Shown here: positions 7,023 to 15,168 of the stretch, one piece after another | Position numbering within the stretch: position 1 is the first letter of the stretch | Layout of the letters: each line of letters opens with the position of its first letter | From: a virus | IMG/VR virus record: IMGVR_UViG_3300035181_000419 | Coordinates: 1-60,490 of that record | Strand: one strand, 5' to 3' | DNA: 60,490 bases | Translations under genes and position numbers: made by a program | The notes under the pieces: model-generated | What the model saw: only the letters and a program-made list of their open reading frames with translations | Database searches by the model: none | What the model was told of the DNA's origin: nothing

Positions 7023-10000
7023 CTAAGATAGGATTTTGACGTTGTGAGACACCACGCCCAGCGTGGTGTAAGTGTGGACGCGGTTGATGGTGATCTTTAC
7101 GACAGGCCCGTAAACGTCGGCCCGTGCGGACTCTACAACTAGGCCGTTCGTTAGAACATCGCCGTGGACCAAGTGCTGTAGTTCTTGCCAGCGACCATCG
7201 CTGAGCAGGAATTGGTGATTAGCGGCGAACCTACCCGAGCGCCCATTGGAGAGCACAAGCAGCCATCGGTGGTTTGTGCTCATGGATGTGTGTGTGACTT
7301 CCTCCACACATTCGCATCCAGCGGCTTCGTCCCAGGCCACAACACGGTCGCCAATGCGGATAGCACCCGCAGGCTTCTCGGTGCCATCGGCCATGAGCAA
7401 AGGCACGTCAGGCGCAGGGCAGTTACCGCCGCCGCCCGTTCCGCCGCCCGTTCCGCCGCCCGCGGCACCCGTGATACCTGACGGCCAAGACGTGCCGTTG
7501 TCCGTGAGCGCGGTGCCAGCAGTCCAACCGGACGCCGAGTAGAAGCAGTGGGTGTCGCTCGATCCCGACGCGCCGTAGAGCGTGACCTTGCACGCCGGGA
7601 CTCCTGACAGAAGCGCCTCAGCGATAACCTGTGTGGCATAGGACGCGTTCCCAGCATCCGAATCACTCGTCGGGTTGTAGTAAATGCGGTCCCCAAGCGG
7701 GCAGTAGTAGACGCCATGTGTGGTCAGCGCGGCCGTTGTGCCCGCGGCAGACTGGCTGAACAACTCGATCTTGGCATAGGAGAGTCCATCCAGATTGTCC
7801 GTGTATGAACTCGGCGCCAGCTTGAGATCCAGGCGACCTGTGTAGGGGCTAGCCGTCTGGTAGAGCGTTGGAGTCACTGTGAGCCGCGAGATGTTGGGGC
7901 GTCCGCCATTGGTGCCAGGGTCGTTACTGCCCCGATAGAAGCACCGGAAGGACGTGCCGGTCTGCCCATTGTCGCCGATGGCGCTCATGGCACGGGCAGT
8001 GAGTCCAGACAACTGGTAGCCCATGAGGTTGACACCATAACCAAGCTCTACTTGCGCGGTGAATGTTGCGCCGCCAAGCAAGGTCGAAGTAAACCCTCCT
8101 GCGCTGATCCTGAATCCGATGGGTGGCGTGGTGGCCGTGCCCGGCGTGTATCCGCTCGCGTCCGAGCCGCTCCGCATGTCCAGCGAGTAGAGCAGCGGCA
8201 CCCGCGCCACCAGGGCCTGGAGCGTGCCGTCCACGATCATTGAGGCGTCGGCCATGCGGCGAGCATAGAGGTTGTCAAGGCGGCACCCAGGAGCGGACGA
8301 GTCACAATAGAACTCAATAAACGCTGCCTGGGGGGGAATCGTTACCGTAAATGAAACTTTCTGGTAGGTTGTATTTGTGAATGAAACACCAACCCAGTTC
8401 GCATAGCTCCAGTCTGCATTGGATATTCTGGAATAAAAAGCCCCGGTTCCAGAATCTACGCAAGCCATAGCCTCTGCGTAGAATTGATCTCCAGGATTGC
8501 AGGGGATACGGGCAGTATAGAACCCTGGTCCGCGCCGGTAGGTGCCGGAGTAAGGCCGATCCGAAGAGAGCCCAGCAGCCTCATAACTCCCTGCCGGAGG
8601 GTTAGGCATCTCGCTATTGCCGTTCGGGATCAGGTTGTCGAAGTTTGCGACCGACAACTGGTTCGCAAACAACTGCCCGAATAGCCCCGTTGTCGCCACC
8701 AGCACATCGGTCCACGCCGTACCTGCCGCGTTGACCTGCACCGTGCGGGCGTCCGTGGTGATCGCATAGTAACCAGCGGGATAGCTCGCGTTCGGGAGCG
8801 CGGGCTTCGACGCGTAGGCCCACGCGACTTGATGCGGCTGTGAAGCGAGTTGAGCGGCGTTTGCCTTGTTCGTGGCATCCGTCGCCGCCGTGCTGATAGC
8901 ATTCTGCGCCGTGCCCACCGCGATGGCATTCCGCAGATCGGCGGCTGCATTCTTCACGGCGGTCCACTTCGGGTTCCAGAGGGCCACGCGATTACCGGTG
9001 CCGAGCGATGTGGTTCCGCCTAGGGAGTTCCAGGCCGTGGGGCTGGTGAGCGTGGACAGGTAGGACATCAGCGCGGAATAGGCCGTGTCATAGGTGGAGT
9101 GGTTCGCGCCGTAGGCGTTGGCCTTCGCCACGAGGTCCGCGTTCTCACCCGTGACCGCGTTGTAGTCGATGATGATCTGCGGCTTCTCACCCGTGGTCAG
9201 GGTGTCGGGATCGTTGATCGTGTTGACGCCGGACTGGGCATTGGTTGCCAATCCACGAAGCACCGCTCCCTGCGCTGGCATGGGACTGAGTGTGGCGATC
9301 CCATTGGTGACGGTGTAATCGGTGACAGTGACTGCGGCTGTGGTGGTGGGAATGCGGGAGGTCGCAAGGGTGCCAGCCTCAACCTGAGTCATCCCAGCAT
9401 AGATATACGACGCACCGTCGCCGGTGTAAGCCTGCACAGATGTTCCGTCGGAGGTTCCGATACCCGCGTTTATTGTGGTGGAGGACGCCGTCACTGTTTT
9501 GGTACAGAGCCACCAGCCACTACCAAGTGAAGTCATGGTTGGACTGCCAGATCCAGAGGCTACGCCATTGATTAAATCGTAGAACGCACTGGTGGTGTCA
9601 GTCGTGCTCCAGACCCATGCCTGAGCCCATGTTCTGGTCCCCGCTTTCGCCAAGAATGAAAGCGTGTATTGTGAGCCACTGACGATACCGCCCACAGATT
9701 GCCATACCTTGTGTCCCCCACCGCCGTTTGTGCCGGTCCCCTCAACGATTTTGTTTCCGGTGTTACCGCCATCGGGCATCGTAATCTGGTTTGCGGTCGC
9801 GGTGCAGCCGTCTTGGGACCATGTGGCAGTGAAATTATTCGATTGACGGACCATATTCGTCCGCGCAGTCGCGTAGAGCGTCTGCGTGCCCTGCCAGTCC
9901 GTCTTAGTCACGGTAGGGCCAACATAGAGAAACTGACTGGTGGTGCCGTCGCCTACCGCCACGGGAATCAGTGCGGTGTTTCCAGTGGACTGTGCTGCGT

Positions 10001-10424
10001 CCACTGCGGCCTTCGTTCCAAGCACAACGGTATCAGGATCTAGTTGGACTGTTCCGTCAAGAGATCGCCAACTTGACTCATTGCCGCTGTGATACACAGC
10101 CTGCACGGAGGCTTTGATATTGGCAATCGTAGTTGCAGTAGTGATACTTTTCACATAGCGATAATTCGTCAGTGTATTCGCTACAATCGCTCCCGGATCT
10201 ATTTCAATAGGGGCAGTGATGTAGGATGAAACATCATTTGGGTCCGTGCCAGTATAGACTACTATCCTGAATATCCTCAGCGCAGCGGGGTAGGGCTCTG
10301 TGTGAGTCCAATTGAAATCCAGCCATTTGGGGCTGAGAAGTGTTGGACTTCCGCCCGCGCCAGGACCACCACTGGGGCCAACACCGCCGCCGGCATCATT
10401 ATCTGTTGGGTATGAGATAAGCAT
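7023..10424 (-). CDS. large tail protein with carbohydrate-binding-like and C-terminal Hint domains
   Basis: 1133 residues. The N-terminus has a Gly/Pro hinge and a fibronectin-like strand pattern. A carbohydrate-binding-like beta-sandwich near residues 185-380 ends QVEAGTLATSRIPTTTAA. A helical Ala/Asn region follows (400-560), then further beta domains including a jelly-roll-like stretch near 620-740. A (GGGT)n linker precedes a 132-residue Hint domain from Cys1002 to the end. It starts nine bases after the J-type tip protein and is probably a central fibre or side fibre attached to the tip. The terminal Hint domain suggests self-cleavage or protein ligation during tail assembly. The tail role is well supported; cleavage is inferred. 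Confidence 0.75.
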   Translation of the reverse strand: MLISYPTDNDAGGGVGPSGGPGAGGSPTLLSPKWLDFNWTHTEPYPAALRIFRIVVYTGTDPNDVSSYITAPIEIDPGAIVANTLTNYRYVKSITTATTIANIKASVQAVYHSGNESSWRSLDGTVQLDPDTVVLGTKAAVDAAQSTGNTALIPVAVGDGTTSQFLYVGPTVTKTDWQGTQTLYATARTNMVRQSNNFTATWSQDGCTATANQITMPDGGNTGNKIVEGTGTNGGGGHKVWQSVGGIVSGSQYTLSFLAKAGTRTWAQAWVWSTTDTTSAFYDLINGVASGSGSPTMTSLGSGWWLCTKTVTASSTTINAGIGTSDGTSVQAYTGDGASYIYAGMTQVEAGTLATSRIPTTTAAVTVTDYTVTNGIATLSPMPAQGAVLRGLATNAQSGVNTINDPDTLTTGEKPQIIIDYNAVTGENADLVAKANAYGANHSTYDTAYSALMSYLSTLTSPTAWNSLGGTTSLGTGNRVALWNPKWTAVKNAAADLRNAIAVGTAQNAISTAATDATNKANAAQLASQPHQVAWAYASKPALPNASYPAGYYAITTDARTVQVNAAGTAWTDVLVATTGLFGQLFANQLSVANFDNLIPNGNSEMPNPPAGSYEAAGLSSDRPYSGTYRRGPGFYTARIPCNPGDQFYAEAMACVDSGTGAFYSRISNADWSYANWVGVSFTNTTYQKVSFTVTIPPQAAFIEFYCDSSAPGCRLDNLYARRMADASMIVDGTLQALVARVPLLYSLDMRSGSDASGYTPGTATTPPIGFRISAGGFTSTLLGGATFTAQVELGYGVNLMGYQLSGLTARAMSAIGDNGQTGTSFRCFYRGSNDPGTNGGRPNISRLTVTPTLYQTASPYTGRLDLKLAPSSYTDNLDGLSYAKIELFSQSAAGTTAALTTHGVYYCPLGDRIYYNPTSDSDAGNASYATQVIAEALLSGVPACKVTLYGASGSSDTHCFYSASGWTAGTALTDNGTSWPSGITGAAGGGTGGGTGGGGNCPAPDVPLLMADGTEKPAGAIRIGDRVVAWDEAAGCECVEEVTHTSMSTNHRWLLVLSNGRSGRFAANHQFLLSDGRWQELQHLVHGDVLTNGLVVESARADVYGPVVKITINRVHTYTTLGVVSHNVKILS
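7026..7421 (-). other. Hint (intein/hedgehog-type) domain within the tail gene
   Basis: Residues 1002-1133 of the tail protein. Block A is CPAPDVPLLMADGTEKPAG with IRIGDRVVAWDE. The block B region holds FAANHQFLLSDGRW and LVHGDVL. The last block is VHTYTTLGVVSHN, with the His-Asn pair typical of intein C-termini. The residue after Asn is Val, not Ser/Thr/Cys, so full protein splicing with a C-extein is not expected. Thioester formation at Cys1002 with N-terminal cleavage or nucleophile attack remains possible, as in BIL or hedgehog Hint domains. Confidence 0.8.
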
Positions 10425-10432
10425 GGACGCCC

Positions 10433-12745
10433 CTAAATCGGCTTGCTAGTTGTGACCGCAAGGGTGAGACTACCCGGCGTCGTGGCAGGAATGGTTAGAG
10501 AAGCCGGTGTTCCATTTGGATCAGCAATGGTCAACGACACCTCAGTGACGAAAGTGTTTGTGATACCAGCGAAGAAAGCCTGCACACGAACTCTATAGTC
10601 ACCGGGAAGAACTTCGTCGGCTGATGCGGATGAGCCCGACACCTGCATCTGAACAAATGGCCTGTAGTCGCGAGAGTAGGCGCACTCATACCCCACCGCC
10701 ATCGTATTATTCGGCCAAGATACATCCAACTGAATTGCCACACGAGAATTGAGAATCTTAACATACGAACTAGTCGTTACAGGGAAAGGGGCCGCTGCGG
10801 TCCGCTGCGTCAGTCCCCCTGACGCTGAGATACGAAGCCCGCTCTCGTAACTATACTTGGACGGATCATGCAGAAGTGCCGTGACCTCGTAATCTACCGG
10901 GCCTGATTCCTTAATGCTAAGAACTCGATACAGAGCCATATTCGTGGATAGTTGCAGAATCCACATCGTTTCTGGAATATCAGAAAATGGGGCGGATACA
11001 GTCAACGAATTCGTTGCTCCGGTGCCGTTGGTGACGGTTCTTGCTTCTACGGCACCACTCGGCAGCGTGCATTTGAGTGTATAGGTTCCAGCTACCAGTG
11101 TGATTGTGTCGTCCAAAAGCACGGTTGACGCAGTGGTCCCGGGCAGCACACGTCCGCCCATGCGCGTTTTCCCCGCTCTGAACGGATCGACTATCTGTAT
11201 GATATCCCCAGGTCGGCAGGCCGCGCCCTCCATGCCTGCTTTGAATGTCACCACTTCTGTTTCAAGAAGTTCTGTAGCCAAGGTCCATAAACCGAGCCTT
11301 CTGGCCTGCCCCTGGCTGGTGCAACCAAATGCAGTCACCTGCGTTGGCTGGTAGCCATACCGGGCAATCCCAGCATCATCTTGGACGTATTCAACAGACT
11401 GCTGGTAGCCCATCGCTGGGTTAGTCCACGATACCAGCGCCGCAGTGTGGCGAGCTTTCTTCGCGGTGCCTGAATAAGAGAATGCGCCGTCGTGGACATT
11501 GGCTGAATTGAAAATCATCACAGGAGACGCGTCTACATCAGCCACAGGGGTGACTAATCCGCCTGCGAAATAAGCCATGCCCCGAAAAATTGAAGCCATT
11601 GTCATTAGAACTTTGAGCGCATCCTCTTGTGCTTGGATAAATAGGTTGCACGAGAATCTTGGCTCCCACCCACCATTTCCATCCGGAACAAGCGTTTCGT
11701 CACACAACTTTGAAATGTAGTATAGAGCCCACTTATCTAAAGAAGAAGCGTCTAAGTATGAGCCGGCTCCGTAGCGCGTGTTGGTCGCGATGTCGTAGAA
11801 AATCCACGCAGGATTACAGGTCCACGCCTCCGCCTCTTTGAACAGCCCATCCCACACACCCGTATAGATACCAGGAGTCCAGATACCTGTTGACTCATCA
11901 ATGAACGCGGGGGTGTAGTTAGAAGGAATCTTCACCAATCGGAGATAGTATTCTGCTGAAAGCCGCGGAACGCTGCGGAATTGCTTCGCATCTACTTTCA
12001 GTGCCATCATTGCGGTGTTGGGATACCGAAGCAAGGCATCTGTGATCTCTGTCAGTGACTTCCAATTAGTCAGATTCTGGGTGTAAGAATCAGGTGGATC
12101 TGCCGTGACACGAACTACTCTGATCTGCCACGCCCCCGTTCCGACATTGGGCAGGTTGATTCTGTACGACTTGACATACTCGTCACCAAACTTATCCCGA
12201 ACGATGCCGTCCTTATCAAGCGGAACCTTAGTGAAGACACTGCCATTGTAGCCAGATCTGTATATCCAGATTTCAATCTGGCAGTATGAGCCAGTCTCGT
12301 TCCCAGTTGTCTTGTCTATTACTTTCAGTGTAGGAATTGAAATTGATACGCGAACAGCAGAAATATTCGGGGTGATCATCGTTCGCGTCTGTGGTGCAGC
12401 ATGTGTCACAGCGCAGGGCAGATTCAATTCGGAAGTTCTAACGGCCTCCACGTCCGGGAAGTCTGGAATCATAGCTTGGTCGTTGTAGCCTGCGGTGAGC
12501 GCCAAGGCCACACCCTTGAAATTCATTCCGGAAGGTCCTTGAACGGGACTGTCATCTAAATAAACAGATTTAAGCCCATTGACCAAACCTCCGATCGGGC
12601 CCTCGCACACTGCGACAAGCATCCTGGCCATCTCAACATTGGCGTCTGTTGCAAGACTTACGCCGCTGCCGACACCTCCACCAGTGCCGCCACCGCCGCC
12701 GCCGCCGCCGCCGCCATCCACAGACCAAGAAATCATTGCAGACAT
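10433..12745 (-). CDS. tail tip attachment protein (lambda J-like)
   Basis: 770 residues. After a run of ten glycines near residue 11, the sequence follows the J/tail-tip pattern: VAVCEGPIGGLVNG (about 44-57), a sandwich domain with YCQIEIWIYRSG, AWIFYDIATNTRYGAG (about 313-328), LFIQAQEDALKVL and GDIIQIVDPFRAG (about 530-542), then fibronectin-like strands. In lambda-type tails this protein closes the tip and starts host contact. Its place after the I- and K-like genes matches lambda order; the remaining fibre function may be carried by the next gene. Confidence 0.85.
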   Translation of the reverse strand: MSAMISWSVDGGGGGGGGGGTGGGVGSGVSLATDANVEMARMLVAVCEGPIGGLVNGLKSVYLDDSPVQGPSGMNFKGVALALTAGYNDQAMIPDFPDVEAVRTSELNLPCAVTHAAPQTRTMITPNISAVRVSISIPTLKVIDKTTGNETGSYCQIEIWIYRSGYNGSVFTKVPLDKDGIVRDKFGDEYVKSYRINLPNVGTGAWQIRVVRVTADPPDSYTQNLTNWKSLTEITDALLRYPNTAMMALKVDAKQFRSVPRLSAEYYLRLVKIPSNYTPAFIDESTGIWTPGIYTGVWDGLFKEAEAWTCNPAWIFYDIATNTRYGAGSYLDASSLDKWALYYISKLCDETLVPDGNGGWEPRFSCNLFIQAQEDALKVLMTMASIFRGMAYFAGGLVTPVADVDASPVMIFNSANVHDGAFSYSGTAKKARHTAALVSWTNPAMGYQQSVEYVQDDAGIARYGYQPTQVTAFGCTSQGQARRLGLWTLATELLETEVVTFKAGMEGAACRPGDIIQIVDPFRAGKTRMGGRVLPGTTASTVLLDDTITLVAGTYTLKCTLPSGAVEARTVTNGTGATNSLTVSAPFSDIPETMWILQLSTNMALYRVLSIKESGPVDYEVTALLHDPSKYSYESGLRISASGGLTQRTAAAPFPVTTSSYVKILNSRVAIQLDVSWPNNTMAVGYECAYSRDYRPFVQMQVSGSSASADEVLPGDYRVRVQAFFAGITNTFVTEVSLTIADPNGTPASLTIPATTPGSLTLAVTTSKPI

Positions 12746-12754
12746 CTGATGCTC

Positions 12755-13462
12755 CTAGACGATGGCGGCGGGTGCGAGAGCCCACATCCAAGGCGCAGTT
12801 CTTCCATCGCCATTACGAGTGCCAATTTCATCAGCTGCCAGCCCACCCAAGCCATTCGGAGTCCACGACTCGCTGCAGATACCTAGTGATACGAGGGCTC
12901 CGCCAACACGAAGTTTTCCGTAGCCCAGCCCGATAGGATTTCCCTGCCCGATTGTTAGATGTGGGGATGAAAAGGCAAAGGTCGGCTTATCCGCTGGGCC
13001 TTTGTCGTTGCTTCCTGCGTCAACGCTTTGGTTTCCCGCTAAGATCTGGGCCACACCCCCGAGAGCCATCGCCATTCCCATATTGATAGCCATAGCAGAA
13101 AGCCAGTTGTTCGCCGCCGCCTGATACCAGTAAGCTCCTGACCCACCTGTGAAGTAGACAAGAGCTATAAGCGCGACGCCCATAAGGATCTGTCCGAAAA
13201 TATTCTTTGCGCCTACGACACATGGAACAATCCGGATAGTCTCTCCACCGTGGGGCAGGAAAAGTTGCTCTTCTCCAAGAGATTCTGCCCCGATGCGAAT
13301 TCTGTATCCGTATTCATAATTGATCATTGCTTCTTTAAAGCCTTCAAGCTGGCAACTTAGAGCTCTAATTGCTTCCTGTGGGGAGCTCACAGCCAAGCGA
13401 AAACTTGCGCCGAACTTTGCGCGAAGGTGGCCATACAGTCTGATCTCAGTGGTTTCAGTCAT
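12755..13462 (-). CDS. tail tip assembly protein I-like
   Basis: 235 residues from the ATG at 13462, which overlaps the stop of the K-like gene (ATGACTGA). The N-terminal ubiquitin-like domain reads TEIRLYGHLRAKFGASFRLA, followed by a membrane-spanning or hydrophobic Ala/Gly segment (about 90-150) and a C-terminal GLGYGKLRVGG motif typical of lambda I-family proteins. In lambda, I helps form the tip complex with J, K and L. An ATG 201 bases upstream would run through the K-like gene and is rejected. Confidence 0.8.
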   Translation of the reverse strand: MTETTEIRLYGHLRAKFGASFRLAVSSPQEAIRALSCQLEGFKEAMINYEYGYRIRIGAESLGEEQLFLPHGGETIRIVPCVVGAKNIFGQILMGVALIALVYFTGGSGAYWYQAAANNWLSAMAINMGMAMALGGVAQILAGNQSVDAGSNDKGPADKPTFAFSSPHLTIGQGNPIGLGYGKLRVGGALVSLGICSESWTPNGLGGLAADEIGTRNGDGRTAPWMWALAPAAIV

Positions 13463-14147
13463 GACGCACCGCCATCCTGGTCCTTCCCTGCCAGTGTCCA
13501 TCATACTCGTCAATGCGAGAAAGACGGTTTGGCAGGTGATGAAGTATCCTACCATGCCCAACATAGATAGCGCAATGGCTAATAGTTGGAGCCGCAACTT
13601 CCATGAGAAGCCCATCGCCCTCCCGCAGATCTTTGATGGGGATTTCGTAATAACCCGCCGCAAGAAGATTATCTAGATGAGGAGTTTCGCCGCGTTCCCA
13701 GAACTTATCACTGCGCAGAAAGTCTGGCAGTTCATGACCACTGGAAAGTGCATACCACTCTCGCGCAATTGACCAACAATCGTCCACGCCAAACACGAAT
13801 TGCCGCCCCTCAATAGGCCGCCCAACTGGATCTATGCGGCTCCACGATTGGTTTGCATCAGTGACTACCCACCACGGCACACCTGTCGCATTGCAACTTT
13901 TCACATCAGTGACGCCGGGGCTGACGTCACCACCGACATGGCTATGGATATACCCAATCAGTCTACCATCGTCCTGCGCGGCCACCAAACTATCAGGGCA
14001 CAGATCAAGTTCATCTTCTACAGTTGAAAGATTCTTACATCTACGATACTCTGCGACGCCTTTGATATCAATGACGACGCCGACAGATTCCATGGGGGAC
14101 ATCTCCAGGGCGTGGATGTGAGCTTTTGATAGAAGTTCTGGTGTCAT
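13455..14147 (-). CDS. tail tip peptidase K-like (JAB + NlpC/P60)
   Basis: 230 residues from the ATG at 14147 (ATGA overlap with the L-like gene). N-terminal JAB/MPN metallopeptidase: Glu in SPMESVGVV, then YIHSHVGG with PGVTDVKSC giving HxH and Asp. C-terminal NlpC/P60: VDDCWSIAREWY with the Cys nucleophile and ISHCAIYVGHGRILHHL with the His. This two-domain order is that of lambda K, which is thought to process tail-tip proteins or open peptidoglycan during DNA entry. All visible catalytic residues are kept. Confidence 0.88.
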   Translation of the reverse strand: MTPELLSKAHIHALEMSPMESVGVVIDIKGVAEYRRCKNLSTVEDELDLCPDSLVAAQDDGRLIGYIHSHVGGDVSPGVTDVKSCNATGVPWWVVTDANQSWSRIDPVGRPIEGRQFVFGVDDCWSIAREWYALSSGHELPDFLRSDKFWERGETPHLDNLLAAGYYEIPIKDLREGDGLLMEVAAPTISHCAIYVGHGRILHHLPNRLSRIDEYDGHWQGRTRMAVRHD

Positions 14148-14836
14148 CTCACTAACCCAGCGCCTGGAAATCCACCATAAGGAAGCGGCGTAGTCGGTCC
14201 GAAGTGCTGTAGACACCCGCCGTCGCCAGTTGCGTCGTTCAGAGTTTTATTACAAGTGGCCAGAGCTCCAGCATACCCGCACTCATATCCTTTGTAAACC
14301 CAGGGACAGATAGTTGCCTGGATAACCCTGCGCGGAAGTTTGAGACCCTGCGCGTCCATCTTGCTGGCAAGCTCAAATGAGATGAAATCCTTTGTTTCAA
14401 GGGCCTTGCGTTCTATGACGAATACGTCGTCAGGCAAGTAGGCATTAGGATTAGGGCTTGAACCTGTGGGGAGGAACTTGGCGAGCGTCCTCTTTCTTAT
14501 GAGCGTCGCCCCTACCAAATCGTCGTAGTCTCGGATCATTAGCCCAATCAGGCCGTCAACAGCCGCAACTGTGATCTTTGGTCTGGGCAAGGTGCCCTTT
14601 CCGGTTATTTCAAATCCCTCTGCCTTGATCGGGAATGCCTGATAGGTGTTGTTCTGCCAGACGATGTTGGCCCACACATCGTTCGTTCCGGCGTGGAAAT
14701 AAGTCAGACCCCCGCCGATGCTAGGATCACTAGCGTCGAGAACGAATAGTTCAATAATAGCGCCGGGATCAAGACTCGCTATTTCCCGGCGCGGCGTGGG
14801 GTCAACATACCCTGGATCTAAGCGAGAAAGAGTCAC
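14144..14836 (-). CDS. minor tail protein L-like (Fe-S type)
   Basis: 230 residues. The C-terminal part carries four cysteines in the spacing seen in lambda L: CPWVYKGYECGY (about 176-187), then CNKTLND and CLQHFG. In lambda these bind an iron-sulfur cluster. The N-terminal beta domain (LDPGAIIELFVLD) is typical of the family. It overlaps the M-like gene upstream and the K-like gene downstream by 4 bp each. Confidence 0.85.
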   Translation of the reverse strand: MTLSRLDPGYVDPTPRREIASLDPGAIIELFVLDASDPSIGGGLTYFHAGTNDVWANIVWQNNTYQAFPIKAEGFEITGKGTLPRPKITVAAVDGLIGLMIRDYDDLVGATLIRKRTLAKFLPTGSSPNPNAYLPDDVFVIERKALETKDFISFELASKMDAQGLKLPRRVIQATICPWVYKGYECGYAGALATCNKTLNDATGDGGCLQHFGPTTPLPYGGFPGAGLVR

Positions 14837-15165
14837 ATCGGCACCTGCTCAAATACACCAGAGATGGACACCTGATTGAAACTATTCTCTGTGCGCTTCC
14901 AGTTGTCGCAAATGAACTTGTGCGAAGTTCCGTTCGGGGGAGTCCAGTCGAATGGAGTGGTCCCATACTGCGCTTCAAGAAAGGCTTCGATGGCGTCGGC
15001 CTCTGCGGTGGTCCGGTTATTGAACGAAACTGACCACTTGGCGAGGCTCGTGTTCAGTCCATCTCGAGCACGCTGGGCGTAGCCATCGCCGAACTGCGCT
15101 TTTATGACCCGCAACTTTTTGTCATCAGAAGCTCCAGATGATGGTAGCCAAGTGAAAGTAGCCAT
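14833..15165 (-). CDS. minor tail protein M-like
   Basis: 110 residues. FTWLPSSGASDDKKLRVIKA and FGDGYAQRARDG at the start, and WKRTENSFNQVSISGVFEQV at the end, fit the phage tail M family, including the FGDGY motif. In lambda, M sits between the tail tube and tip. It overlaps the L-like gene by 4 bp and follows the tape measure by 3 bp. Confidence 0.85.
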   Translation of the reverse strand: MATFTWLPSSGASDDKKLRVIKAQFGDGYAQRARDGLNTSLAKWSVSFNNRTTAEADAIEAFLEAQYGTTPFDWTPPNGTSHKFICDNWKRTENSFNQVSISGVFEQVPM

Positions 15166-15168
15166 GAA

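Noticed and set aside
7026-7421. A splicing intein
   Set aside because: No C-extein of useful length and Val instead of Ser/Thr/Cys after the terminal Asn.
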